Below, in pieces: positions 27,410 through 35,486 of a DNA stretch of 64,000 nt. Both the position numbers and the translations under genes were made by a program. Source of the DNA: Maribacter arenosus (GTDB taxonomy: Bacteria; Bacteroidota; Bacteroidia; Flavobacteriales; Flavobacteriaceae); assembly GCF_014610845.1 (NCBI RefSeq), contig NZ_JABTCG010000002.1, positions 248,001 to 312,000 of the forward strand, given 5' to 3'. How positions within the stretch are numbered: position 1 is the stretch's first letter; each line of letters opens with the position of its first letter. The notes beneath the pieces are model-generated. The model made no database searches and had not been told where the DNA came from. It saw nothing but the letters and a program-made list of their open reading frames with translations.

Positions 27410-28748
27410 ACTCACTGAGGAGCTTTTAGAAAAGATCGGACAACTGATCGAGGGCCAAGAGAATTCCAAATTGGAAAAGCTCTTGGAAGAGGTGCATTAT
27501 GCCGATGTTGCCGAAATCATCAATGAGCTAAACGAGGACCATGCCACTTATCTTATCAAACTTCTTGATAGTGACAAAACCTCCGATGTGCTCACCGAAA
27601 TTGATGAGGATATCCGTGAAGTAATACTAAGGAACCTCTCCGCCAAGGAAATTGCCGAAGAGCTCGATGAACTGGATACCGATGATGCGGCAGATATTGT
27701 TGGGGAACTTCCGAAAGAAATCATTCAAGAGGTAATCTCCGAAATCGAGGATAGGGAACACGCCAAGGATATCGTTGAACTTTTACGTTATGATGAGAAT
27801 TCGGCGGGTGGACTCATGGCCAAGGAATTGGTTAAGGTACGTGAAAGCTGGAATGTACTTACATGCGTTAAGGAAATGCGCGCCCAGGCCGAAAATGTGA
27901 CTAGGGTCCATTCTATATATGTGGTGGATGACGACGATAAATTAAAAGGGCGATTATCCCTTAAAGATTTATTGACCACCTCAACAAAAAGCCATATCAG
28001 TGATATTTATATTCCAAAGGTAGATTCGGTCAACGTAAACGAGAAGCCGGAGGAAGTGGCTAAAATCATGTCTAAATATGATCTGGAGGCAATTCCCGTA
28101 GTCGATGAAATGGGTCGATTGGTAGGTCGAATCACGATTGACGACATCGTGGATGTCATCCGTGAAGAAGCCGAGAAAGATTACCAACTCGCCGCTGGTA
28201 TCTCCCAGGATGTTGAGGCCGATGACAGCATATGGGATCTTACCCGGGCTCGTCTACCCTGGTTGTTTTTAGGCCTTGTCGGAGGTGTTGGGGCAGCTGC
28301 AATCATGGGTGGTTTTGAGGATATGATCAGTAAGCATGCGATCCTGTTTTTCTTCACCCCACTTATTGCCGCCATGGCAGGTAATGTAGGTGTACAATCG
28401 AGTGCAATAATCGTTCAAGGGCTTGCCAATGACGATTTAAAAGGAGGCGTAGGCAACCGTTTGATAAAGGAAATGCTTTTGGCCGCATTGAACGGTGTAA
28501 TTTTAGCAGCAGTCCTGCTGTTGTTCACTTGGGCCTATAAAGGTGATTTTTTAACGGCTTTGGCGATTTCAATATCCCTGATCGTAGTGATTGTAGTGGC
28601 CGGACTCATAGGCACATTTATACCGCTATTTTTGGATAAAAGAGGCATTGACCCAGCCATTGCCACTGGACCTTTTATTACCACGAGTAACGATATTTTT
28701 GGTATCTTGATTTACTTCTCCATTGCCAAAATAGTCTTGGGGATTTGA
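27396..28748 (+). CDS. mgtE: Magnesium transporter MgtE
   Basis: 450 residues. N-terminal superhelical domain (about 1-130, many acidic residues), tandem CBS domains (about 135-255, ending [15 protein letters not shown]) and a five-helix membrane channel part (about 275-450) with [19 protein letters not shown]. The acidic cytoplasmic part senses magnesium and gates the pore in characterised MgtE proteins. Start overlaps the end of rsmA by 14 bases in another frame, so the two are coupled. Confidence 0.96.
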   Translation: MTPFKLTEELLEKIGQLIEGQENSKLEKLLEEVHYADVAEIINELNEDHATYLIKLLDSDKTSDVLTEIDEDIREVILRNLSAKEIAEELDELDTDDAADIVGELPKEIIQEVISEIEDREHAKDIVELLRYDENSAGGLMAKELVKVRESWNVLTCVKEMRAQAENVTRVHSIYVVDDDDKLKGRLSLKDLLTTSTKSHISDIYIPKVDSVNVNEKPEEVAKIMSKYDLEAIPVVDEMGRLVGRITIDDIVDVIREEAEKDYQLAAGISQDVEADDSIWDLTRARLPWLFLGLVGGVGAAAIMGGFEDMISKHAILFFFTPLIAAMAGNVGVQSSAIIVQGLANDDLKGGVGNRLIKEMLLAALNGVILAAVLLLFTWAYKGDFLTALAISISLIVVIVVAGLIGTFIPLFLDKRGIDPAIATGPFITTSNDIFGILIYFSIAKIVLGI

Positions 28749-28803
28749 TTGGTATTCCACTATTTAGTGGCGCTTAAACTGAATTGTATTTAGACTCATT
28801 GGA

Positions 28804-29169
28804 ATGAAGGCCATCAACCTTAAAGAAAAATATGCCGAATTCAAGTCCCACTGGCACCCACATCAGATTGCCGTGGTAGACGGTATGCAAGTACTCCTGG
28901 CCAAGGTCAAAGGGGAGTTTGTTTGGCATTCCCATGAAAATGAGGACGAACTTTTTCAAGTGCTCAAGGGTACGCTATACATGCAGTTCAGGGATAAGAC
29001 CGTCTTGGTCAAGGAAGGTGAAATCATTGTGGTCCCTAAAGGTGTGGAACATAATCCGATGACTAAAAACGGGGAAGAAGTCCAAGTGCTGCTCTTTGAA
29101 AAATGCTCCACTGCACATACAGGGAAAGTACAGCATGAAATGACTAAAAACCAGTACCCCAAAATATGA
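28804..29169 (+). CDS. Cupin-domain protein
   Basis: 121 residues, single cupin barrel with metal-ligand residues in WHSHENEDELFQVLKGTLYM (motif 1) and VPKGVEHNPMT (motif 2). Cytoplasmic. Family members bind a divalent metal and act as dioxygenases, isomerases or sensors; which one is not clear. Its stop overlaps the following esterase gene by four bases, and a hydroxyacid dehydrogenase gene follows, forming a tight three-gene set. Confidence 0.85.
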   Translation: MKAINLKEKYAEFKSHWHPHQIAVVDGMQVLLAKVKGEFVWHSHENEDELFQVLKGTLYMQFRDKTVLVKEGEIIVVPKGVEHNPMTKNGEEVQVLLFEKCSTAHTGKVQHEMTKNQYPKI

Positions 29170-29909
29170 GTAAGATAGGACTGATCATACTTTTTTTTGG
29201 CTTAGCGGGTTATTCCTTTCATTTGAATGCCCAAAAAGCGCTAAAAAAATCCGAAATTTCTTTTTCGAAAATATCGAACAAGGCGGGTGTTCGAAACATT
29301 TCGTTAATGAATGATTACGGAAAACGATGGAAGATGCGGGTTGAATTCCCCGAAAACCCAAGTGAAAAGAAATCCCTTATTATTGCTTTGCATTGGGCAG
29401 GTGGCGGGGATACCTACAAAGAGTTCCATGATTGCCTGGTACTCCCAGGTCTTCAAGACGTTAACGCCATAATAGTATCACCAGAAGGCGAAAATCAACT
29501 TTGGAATACCGGGAACAATATCGATAAAATACTGGCAATAGTTACCAATTCGCAAAAGTACTGGAACGTTGATCCAGAGAAAATAGCAATCATGGGCTAC
29601 AGTAACGGGGGTAACGGAAGTTGGTTCTTTGCCGAAAACTATCCCAAATTGTTCTCAGCTGCGATCCCCATGGCAAGTTCTTATGCGATAAACAAGAAAA
29701 TAGATTTGCCCCTTTATGTCATTCACGGGGCAAAGGATGAACTCTTCGTAGTAAGCAAGACCAAACAATGGGTAGAAAAGTCGAAAAGCGAAGGGAGTGA
29801 TATCACTTTTATAATCAACGAACAACTTTCGCACTTTCAGGGATGTGCATATAGTAATGATCTTAAAAATGCCGGGGAATGGCTACAGAAAATATGGAAG
29901 AAAAAATGA
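29166..29909 (+). CDS. Exported alpha/beta-hydrolase (esterase-like)
   Basis: 247 residues. Signal peptide (about 1-22, ending LNAQ). Alpha/beta-hydrolase motifs: ALHWAGGG (oxyanion region), nucleophile Ser146 in GYSNGG, acid in HGAKDELF and His in LSHFQG. Resembles secreted carboxylesterase or feruloyl esterase-like enzymes; substrate unknown. Overlaps the cupin gene upstream and the dehydrogenase gene downstream, each by four bases (ATGA). Confidence 0.85.
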   Translation: MSKIGLIILFFGLAGYSFHLNAQKALKKSEISFSKISNKAGVRNISLMNDYGKRWKMRVEFPENPSEKKSLIIALHWAGGGDTYKEFHDCLVLPGLQDVNAIIVSPEGENQLWNTGNNIDKILAIVTNSQKYWNVDPEKIAIMGYSNGGNGSWFFAENYPKLFSAAIPMASSYAINKKIDLPLYVIHGAKDELFVVSKTKQWVEKSKSEGSDITFIINEQLSHFQGCAYSNDLKNAGEWLQKIWKKK

Positions 29910-30844
29910 AAATACTTCACCTAGATACCAACCACCCCTTGCTTATCGAGCAATTTTCACAATTGGGGTTCAAGAACCATGAAGATTATACCTCCTCCAA
30001 AAAAGAAATTGAAAAGAAAATACATTCCTATGATGGCATTATTATCCGTAGTAGGTTTACGATAGACAGTATATTCCTAGAAAAGGCCACTAAGCTTAAA
30101 TTTATTGGGCGCGTAGGGGCAGGTCTGGAAAATATCGATATCGATTATGCCAAAATGAAAGGGGTGTTCCTGGCCGCAGCACCAGAAGGCAATAGAAATG
30201 CCGTTGGAGAGCATACTTTGGGAATGGTACTTTCACTCTTTAATAAACTCAATAAGGCAGACCATGAAGTCAGGAATGGCAAATGGGATCGAGAGGGTAA
30301 CCGTGGCATTGAACTCGATGGCAAAACCGTGGGAATTATCGGTTATGGTAATATGGGAAAGGCTTTCGCTAAAAAATTGAAGGGATTTGATGTTGAAACC
30401 ATCTGTTATGATATCATAGGTGGTGTTGGTGATGAAAACGCCCGCCAAGTAGGTATTATGGAATTGCATCAAAAAACCGACATCCTTAGTCTGCATGTAC
30501 CTCAGACCTCTGAAACACTTGGGATGATCAATGATGGGTTTATCAATGCCTTTCAAAAACCTTTTTGGTTTATGAATACCGCTAGGGGCAAATGTGTGAT
30601 TACAAAGGATTTGGTCAAGAATTTAAAATCGGGCAAAATATTCGGAGCAGGATTGGATGTCCTGGAGTATGAAAAATCATCTTTTGAGAATATGTTCGAT
30701 GACCAAAACCTTCCCGAAGCCTTCCAGTATCTTATTAAAGCCCCTAACGTGCTATTCACCCCACATGTGGCAGGATGGACCGTGGAAAGCAAAGAAAAGC
30801 TTGCCCAAACCATTGTCGATAAGATTAAAAAAAGATTTTGCTAA
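29906..30844 (+). CDS. D-2-hydroxyacid dehydrogenase (NAD-dependent)
   Basis: 312 residues from the ATG at 29906, which overlaps the previous stop as ATGA; a frame from 29879 would add nine residues inside the esterase gene. NAD-binding GIIGYGNMGKAFA, catalytic Arg in MNTARGK and His in TPHVAGWT. The length fits the short phosphoglycerate dehydrogenase/hydroxypyruvate reductase-like forms without an ACT domain. Exact substrate not determinable; a serine-pathway role is possible. Confidence 0.88.
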   Translation: MKILHLDTNHPLLIEQFSQLGFKNHEDYTSSKKEIEKKIHSYDGIIIRSRFTIDSIFLEKATKLKFIGRVGAGLENIDIDYAKMKGVFLAAAPEGNRNAVGEHTLGMVLSLFNKLNKADHEVRNGKWDREGNRGIELDGKTVGIIGYGNMGKAFAKKLKGFDVETICYDIIGGVGDENARQVGIMELHQKTDILSLHVPQTSETLGMINDGFINAFQKPFWFMNTARGKCVITKDLVKNLKSGKIFGAGLDVLEYEKSSFENMFDDQNLPEAFQYLIKAPNVLFTPHVAGWTVESKEKLAQTIVDKIKKRFC

Positions 30845-30910
30845 CTTTAGGTTTGTGAAATGGGCAATATTAGATTTCTATATAGCTATAAAGTCTAATC
30901 GCGAATTACT

Positions 30911-30930
30911 CCTGTCTACCGACAGGCAAG
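30911..30930. repeat. Dispersed imperfect palindrome, copy 2
   Basis: CCTGTCTACCGACAGGCAAG contains a 6-bp stem CCTGTC/GACAGG around TACC. It matches the reverse complement of the palindrome at 13618-13637 at 18 of 20 positions. It lies in the 118-base gap after the dehydrogenase gene. Confidence 0.65.
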
Positions 30931-30962
30931 CCTGACCCATATAAAACAATAAAATCATTCAG

Positions 30963-31373
30963 GTGAAAAAAACAATCCTCGTTTTTGGCTTATTGATTTT
31001 TGCCCTTTTACTCCTTTTTCAGCTAAGTAAGTATTCGCTGGTATCCGGAAATATGGATGTAGAAATTATCATAGCCGTTGTCGCCGTGGTATTTTTTATT
31101 GTTGGAATTTATATCAATAAAAAAAGTCTTAATTCTGAACCTTTTCCAGAAAGTGAAATAAACTTTCAAAAGATAGAAGCTCTCGAATTAAGTTCCAGGG
31201 AATATGAGGTATTAACTGAAATCGCCAAGGGATTATCAAACAAGGAAATAGGTGATAAATTATTCCTATCGGAAAGTACCATCAAAACACATGTATCTAA
31301 TCTTTTGGTTAAATTAAACGCTAAACGAAGAACACAAGCAATTCAAATTGCAAAAGAGATGCATATCATCTAA
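30963..31373 (+). CDS. Membrane-anchored LuxR-type regulator
   Basis: 136 residues from a GTG. Two hydrophobic segments (about 4-21 and 33-51) precede a LuxR-type helix-turn-helix (about 73-135: LSSREYEVLTEIAKGLSNKE, then STIKTHVSNLLVKLNAKRR). A DNA-binding domain tethered to the membrane by two helices, with no sensor domain, is a recurring Bacteroidota architecture. The following DUF4199 membrane-protein gene on the same strand is a frequent neighbour, suggesting it is the regulated or sensing partner. Confidence 0.85.
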   Translation: MKKTILVFGLLIFALLLLFQLSKYSLVSGNMDVEIIIAVVAVVFFIVGIYINKKSLNSEPFPESEINFQKIEALELSSREYEVLTEIAKGLSNKEIGDKLFLSESTIKTHVSNLLVKLNAKRRTQAIQIAKEMHII

Positions 31374-31478
31374 AAAAATGGTGTAAATACCAAATTATTA
31401 ACAATTTAGTACTTTAGTATGAACTCCAAAACCTTCCCCCTAGTTAGCTTTGGTTACTAATTCTTAAAACTCGTAATC

Positions 31479-31940
31479 ATGAAAAACACGATAATCAAGT
31501 TTGGAACCTATGGCCTCATATTGGCTTTGGTTTTCTTTCTAGGCGGACTCTATCTTGGGCAAGATATGGATTTTTCAACCCAAGAAGTTTTTGGGTATAT
31601 TACTATGATTGCCTCATTGGTTTTTGTGTTCTTTGGAATAAAACATTTTAGGGATAAAGAAAATAATGGAAAACTAACTTTTAGGGAAGCCGTGCTCATT
31701 GGCTTGCTGATATCCGCATTCACTGCATTCGGTATTGCCATTGCAGATTTTATTTACACTACTGTCATAAACCCTGACTTTTTTGAGGAATATACCGAGG
31801 TAATGAGAGCCCAGGGGTATAAAGGCGAAATTCCAGATTATGGTAGCGGATTTATGGCTTTGATTATGTTCTTAACTGTAATGATCATTGGTTTGGTCAT
31901 TTCATTAGTTTCGGCTTTAATACTTCAACGTAAAAACTAG
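31479..31940 (+). CDS. DUF4199-family membrane protein
   Basis: 153 residues with four predicted membrane helices (about 8-25, 35-52, 69-90, 124-148) and the family pattern FREAVLIGLLISAFTAFGIA after KHFRDKENNGKLT. Function unknown. Located 105 bases after the LuxR-type gene and 5 bases before the DUF1801 gene, so probably in one transcript with the latter. Confidence 0.8.
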   Translation: MKNTIIKFGTYGLILALVFFLGGLYLGQDMDFSTQEVFGYITMIASLVFVFFGIKHFRDKENNGKLTFREAVLIGLLISAFTAFGIAIADFIYTTVINPDFFEEYTEVMRAQGYKGEIPDYGSGFMALIMFLTVMIIGLVISLVSALILQRKN

Positions 31941-31945
31941 ATATT

Positions 31946-32404
31946 ATGCAATACAAGGCAAATTCCCCTGAAGAATATATAGAACAGCTTCCTTCTGAGA
32001 GACAAGAAGTTATCAAAAAACTTAGAAAGATAATCAAAGAAAACCTTCCTGAAGGTTTCGAGGAACAAATGACCTATGGCATGTTGGGTTATGTAGTGCC
32101 ACACAGCATATATCCTGACGGATACCATTGCACTCCTGAACTTCCTTTACCTTTTATGAGTTTGGCTTCTCAAAAGAACTTTGTTGCCTTGTACCATTCC
32201 GGTATTTATGCAAGTGAGGAAATGTATGATTGGTTCGTTGGCGAATATCCCAAGTATGTAAAAACAAAGTTGGATATGGGCAAGAGTTGTGTCCGGTTCA
32301 AAAAGATGGAAACCATACCTTATGGCCTCATCGGCGAACTTTGCACTAAAATGAGTGTGGCCGATTGGATAACCCTATATGAGAAAAACATAAAAAAAAC
32401 TTGA
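31946..32404 (+). CDS. DUF1801-domain protein
   Basis: 152 residues, soluble. Starts MQYKANSPEEYIEQLPSERQ and contains the family core EQMTYGMLGYVVPHSIYPDG and SCVRFKKMETIPYGLIGEL. This YdhG-like fold is widespread; its biochemical role is not established. Sits 5 bases after the DUF4199 gene and just before a VOC-family gene, forming a small stress-type cluster with no clear pathway. Confidence 0.82.
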   Translation: MQYKANSPEEYIEQLPSERQEVIKKLRKIIKENLPEGFEEQMTYGMLGYVVPHSIYPDGYHCTPELPLPFMSLASQKNFVALYHSGIYASEEMYDWFVGEYPKYVKTKLDMGKSCVRFKKMETIPYGLIGELCTKMSVADWITLYEKNIKKT

Positions 32405-32409
32405 CCATT

Positions 32410-32799
32410 ATGGACAAAAGAGTGACAGGTTTGGGGGGTTTTTTCTTTAAGACCAAAAATCCCGATAAAATTAAAGCATGGTATAAAAATCATTTGGGGC
32501 TTAACACCGATCAATACGGATGTACCTTTTGGTGGAAAGACGAAAAGGGCAATAAGTGTTCTACCCAATGGAGCCCGATGAATGAGGACACCAAATATTT
32601 TGAACCCAGTAAAAAACAGTTCATGATGAATTTCAGGGTCGATAATTTGGTGGAATTATTGAAAACCTTAAAAGCGGAAGGAGTTACTGTTGTAGGTGAA
32701 ATCGAAGAATATGAATACGGTAAATTCGGATGGATCCTAGATCCGGAAGGGAATAAATTGGAACTCTGGGAACCCATCGATAAGGCATTCCTCCCCTAG
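32410..32799 (+). CDS. VOC-family protein (glyoxalase-like)
   Basis: 129 residues from the ATG at 32410; a TTG at 32401 is also in frame but less likely. Vicinal-oxygen-chelate fold with two beta-alpha-beta-beta-beta halves: GGFFFKTKNPDKIKAWYKNH and the C-terminal FGWILDPEGNKLELWEP, where Glu is the usual metal ligand. Probably a metal-dependent isomerase or dioxygenase, or a binding protein; substrate unknown. Follows the DUF1801 gene directly. Confidence 0.85.
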   Translation: MDKRVTGLGGFFFKTKNPDKIKAWYKNHLGLNTDQYGCTFWWKDEKGNKCSTQWSPMNEDTKYFEPSKKQFMMNFRVDNLVELLKTLKAEGVTVVGEIEEYEYGKFGWILDPEGNKLELWEPIDKAFLP

Positions 32800-32941
32800 G
32801 AGTTACAAACGATTTTCAATCATACAAAATGCTACTTTAAAAGTCATCGGTTTCCTAATCAGGAATGTTAAAGCATATTTCCTTTGTGTATAAATATTTG
32901 TTACATTTAACCTAAGTATTAACCACCAAAAACAATCAAAA

Positions 32942-33427
32942 ATGTCAAAAGAAAATAAGGATTTAGGGGATAAGGCGGAAGATGCCATGGGCAAAGCCAA
33001 GAAAAAAGCCAAAGATCTAGGCGAAAAAGCAAGCGAAAAATTCGATGACGCCAAAGAGTCAACCAAGGAATTTGCTGAAGATGCAAAGGAAAAGGCAAGT
33101 GATTTCGCCGAAGATGCCAAGGATACGGCGAAGGAGTTCACCGAAAGTGCCAAAGAGGCATTTGGCGGTGCTGGGGGTGAAAACAAAAAGTTACTAGCTG
33201 GTATATTAGCCATTGTCTTAGGTTGGCTGGGGGTGCATAAATTTATATTGGGTTATACCAAAGAAGGTGTTATCATGGCCGTGATAGGCGTAGTTGGTTG
33301 GTTCTTATGTGGGATTCCCACTGCCGTAGTATCATTGGTAGGCTTGGTTGAGGGTATATTATATTTGACCAAATCCGATGAGGAGTTTTACAATACATAC
33401 CAGGTTGGTAAAAAACCTTGGTTCTAA
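32942..33427 (+). CDS. TM2-domain protein with LEA-like N-terminal repeats
   Basis: 161 residues. Residues about 1-78 are a highly charged Lys/Glu/Asp/Ala run of roughly 11-residue periodicity (KAKDLGEKASEKFDDAKEST, FAEDAKEKASDFAEDAKDT), as in LEA-like or apolipoprotein-like amphipathic helices. Residues about 80-155 are a TM2 domain with two membrane helices (LLAGILAIVLGWLGVHKFILG, VIGVVGWFLCGIPTAVV). A membrane-attached amphipathic helix that could coat or protect membranes under stress is inferred. Followed by a clear terminator. Confidence 0.82.
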   Translation: MSKENKDLGDKAEDAMGKAKKKAKDLGEKASEKFDDAKESTKEFAEDAKEKASDFAEDAKDTAKEFTESAKEAFGGAGGENKKLLAGILAIVLGWLGVHKFILGYTKEGVIMAVIGVVGWFLCGIPTAVVSLVGLVEGILYLTKSDEEFYNTYQVGKKPWF

Positions 33428-33434
33428 ATAACAG

Positions 33435-33465
33435 AAGCCAGATTAATAGGGTCTGGCTTTTTTTA
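33435..33465 (+). terminator. Terminator after the TM2 gene
   Basis: AAGCCAGA (33435-33442) pairs with TCTGGCTT (33452-33459), 9-base loop, followed by a T run to 33464. Confidence 0.85.
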
Positions 33466-33482
33466 ATCGATTTATTATCGTA

Positions 33483-33494
33483 ATATTGCAATAT
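33483..33494. promoter_or_regulatory. Perfect 12-bp palindrome before arsR, likely ArsR operator
   Basis: ATATTGCAATAT, 11 bases before the arsR start codon, in an AT-rich promoter region. ArsR-family repressors bind AT-rich palindromes overlapping their own promoters and leave DNA when As(III) or another thiophilic ligand binds, so autoregulation is expected here. Confidence 0.6.
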
Positions 33495-33505
33495 ATAAAT
33501 ACATT

Positions 33506-33829
33506 ATGGGAATCACCAAAACACAGATCTTTAACAAAAAACAGAATAAACTGGCAACGATATTCAAGGTACTCGCCCATCCGGCAAGGATAGCGATACT
33601 TCAGTATATCAGTAATCAAAAAGCATGTATCTGCAATGATATTGTTGCCGAAATAGGCTTGGCACAACCGACGATTTCGCAACACTTGAAGGAACTGAAA
33701 AGTATTGACCTGATCAAAGGGGACATCAGCGGTAAAAGAATATGTTACTGTATCAACCTAAAGAAATGGAAGGAAATACAAACTGAATCGAATGCCTTCT
33801 TTGATAAAACCAAATTTAATTGTTGTTAA
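33506..33829 (+). CDS. arsR: ArsR-family metalloregulator
   Basis: 107 residues, winged helix-turn-helix repressor (KVLAHPARIAILQYISNQ, GLAQPTISQHLKELKSID). Candidate thiol ligands are Cys41 and Cys43 (ACICND, in place of the classical ELCVCDL), Cys80 and Cys82, and a C-terminal Cys106-Cys107 pair. First gene of a five-gene arsenic-type operon, with a palindrome over its own promoter (33483-33494). The ligand is inferred to be As(III) from the arsC gene downstream. Confidence 0.92.
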   Translation: MGITKTQIFNKKQNKLATIFKVLAHPARIAILQYISNQKACICNDIVAEIGLAQPTISQHLKELKSIDLIKGDISGKRICYCINLKKWKEIQTESNAFFDKTKFNCC

Positions 33830-33841
33830 AAACCCATCATT

Positions 33842-34330
33842 ATGCTAACGAATGAATTCTTATCGCTATTGGAACAAAATCAAAATAAAAGCCTCCTTTT
33901 TGAATACAAAGACGGTTATTATGTCGGCACCAATTACCATATTACAGAAGTTAAGAACATTACGATTGATTCCGTTGATTGCGGTGCTCATACCGACTTT
34001 TGGAAAGAGACCGTTATTCAACTTTTGGAAAGTCCGACAGAGAAAGACAAAAGGGAATTCATGACCGCTTTCAAGGCCATGGGGATTCTAAATAAAGTAG
34101 ATCTCATTAAGCCTATGCGAAAAGAAGCCGAAGTAAAATTCGAATATGGTAATCCCAGTTTCCATACGGCACAACTCTTTGTGAACGATTTTCTACTTGA
34201 TGAAAACAAGTTAATCATGAAATTAGGTGTCCAAACAACCGATTGCAAGGCAAAGGAATCTTGCGGAGTGTCCGTCGAGGCTAATAGTCAAGTAGAAGCA
34301 TGTTATTCACCCGGAAATGGATGTTGCTAG
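33842..34330 (+). CDS. DUF6428-family protein with C-terminal Cys-Cys
   Basis: 162 residues, soluble. N-terminal domain is the one found beside arsR genes in Bacteroidota (LFEYKDGYYVGTNYHITEVK, DCGAHTDFWKETVIQL), which I recognise as DUF6428. Cysteines cluster at the end: Cys135, Cys141, Cys154, Cys161 and Cys162, ending GNGCC. A thiol-rich tail of this kind could bind As(III) and deliver it to a partner. It follows arsR by 12 bases in one transcript. Function unproven; the arsenic link is by context. Confidence 0.8.
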   Translation: MLTNEFLSLLEQNQNKSLLFEYKDGYYVGTNYHITEVKNITIDSVDCGAHTDFWKETVIQLLESPTEKDKREFMTAFKAMGILNKVDLIKPMRKEAEVKFEYGNPSFHTAQLFVNDFLLDENKLIMKLGVQTTDCKAKESCGVSVEANSQVEACYSPGNGCC

Positions 34331-34349
34331 CCCATTTAATTACCCTATT

Positions 34350-34922
34350 ATGGAAATCATCTTTTATCTTGCTACTGCCTGTCTAATTTTCTTTATGATC
34401 TTGGCTGCCTATGACGGGTTCTATTTACACATATTCAAATACGGACTATTTAATCATAAAGAGAGTATTTTCGAGCATAAGACCCATACGATACGGGCTA
34501 TATTGTTTCCGTTCATTATTTGGTCCCTATTCATCAATGAATCGAATTCTGACCTATTCCTATTCGGAATCTCCCTAGTAGTATTCGATTTGGTAATACT
34601 AGGAATCGATGCATATTCTGAAAAGGAAAGTCGCAATTTTATGGGAGGCCTCCCAAAATGGGAATACATCATTCATCTCTTTTCAAATGCGTTCCATTTC
34701 TCTGCCATTGTTCTTGTTCTTGCACTAAAAATCGAAATAACCGGCAGCAGTTTAACGTTTGTCAGCGAAATTGTCGCTTCTTCGGCCCAAGGGTTGTTTG
34801 CTTTTGTCAGTATCAATGTAATTCCCGGTGCTATAATATTGGCCATATTGCATTTTATATTACTGTTGGATACACCCCGAGCCAGGTGGAACAACCTTCG
34901 TGCTAAGATAACCTGCTGTTAA
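34350..34922 (+). CDS. Uncharacterised arsenic-operon membrane protein
   Basis: 190 residues from the ATG at 34350 (MEIIFYLATACLIFFMILA); an in-frame ATG at 34317 would overlap the previous gene. Five hydrophobic segments (about 3-22, 50-65, 69-90, 107-127 and 158-180) with His- and charge-rich loops between the first two. It ends KITCC. I do not recognise the family. It is not similar to ArsB or ACR3 by length or motifs. Since the operon has no other membrane protein, it is the only candidate for moving arsenic or an arsenic compound across the membrane, but this is inference. Confidence 0.7.
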   Translation: MEIIFYLATACLIFFMILAAYDGFYLHIFKYGLFNHKESIFEHKTHTIRAILFPFIIWSLFINESNSDLFLFGISLVVFDLVILGIDAYSEKESRNFMGGLPKWEYIIHLFSNAFHFSAIVLVLALKIEITGSSLTFVSEIVASSAQGLFAFVSINVIPGAIILAILHFILLLDTPRARWNNLRAKITCC

Positions 34923-34924
34923 AA

Positions 34925-35431
34925 ATGAGTAATACATTACATATTATGACCAGGCCAATGATATCGGAAGATTGGGAAGCCGTTGCCTCTATCTATGCCG
35001 AAGGTATAGCTACAGGTTTAGCAACTTTTGAAAAGCAGGTTCCTACCTTTGAGGTCTGGGACAAGGCCCATCTTAAATGGTGTAGAATTGTTGCGGTCGA
35101 TAAGAACATCATTTTGGGTTGGGCGGCTTTATCCCCTGTTTCCGGTAGATGTGTTTATGGGGGCGTAGCTGAAGTAAGTGTTTATGTTGGCCAAGCGTAT
35201 AACCGCAAAGGTGTGGGAAAAGTACTCATGAAAGAATTAATATCACAAAGTGAAAAAAATGGGTTTTGGACCTTGCAATCTGGTGTTTTTCCTGAAAATG
35301 TGGGTAGTATTGCCTTGCATAAAAAGGTTGGTTTTCGTTATATTGGTACTCGGGAACGAGTGGGCCAACTAGATGGTATTTGGAAGGATAATCTCCTATT
35401 TGAACGTAGAAGCAAAATAGTTGGGATATAA
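34925..35431 (+). CDS. arsN1: GNAT N-acetyltransferase, phosphinothricin/ArsN1-like
   Basis: 168 residues. Resembles phosphinothricin acetyltransferases: TRPMISEDWEAVASIYAEGI near the start, acetyl-CoA loop AYNRKGVGKVLM, and a C-terminal GFRYIGTRERVGQLDGIWKD. Within arsenic operons such enzymes are known as ArsN1, which acetylates the arsenic antibiotic arsinothricin. That role is inferred from family and context; other amine substrates are possible. Placed between the membrane protein gene (2 bases gap) and arsC. Confidence 0.8.
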   Translation: MSNTLHIMTRPMISEDWEAVASIYAEGIATGLATFEKQVPTFEVWDKAHLKWCRIVAVDKNIILGWAALSPVSGRCVYGGVAEVSVYVGQAYNRKGVGKVLMKELISQSEKNGFWTLQSGVFPENVGSIALHKKVGFRYIGTRERVGQLDGIWKDNLLFERRSKIVGI

Positions 35432-35486
35432 CACTTATAAGGAATGACGGTATTCTACCATAAGGAACAAGAGAAGCTATCAATAC

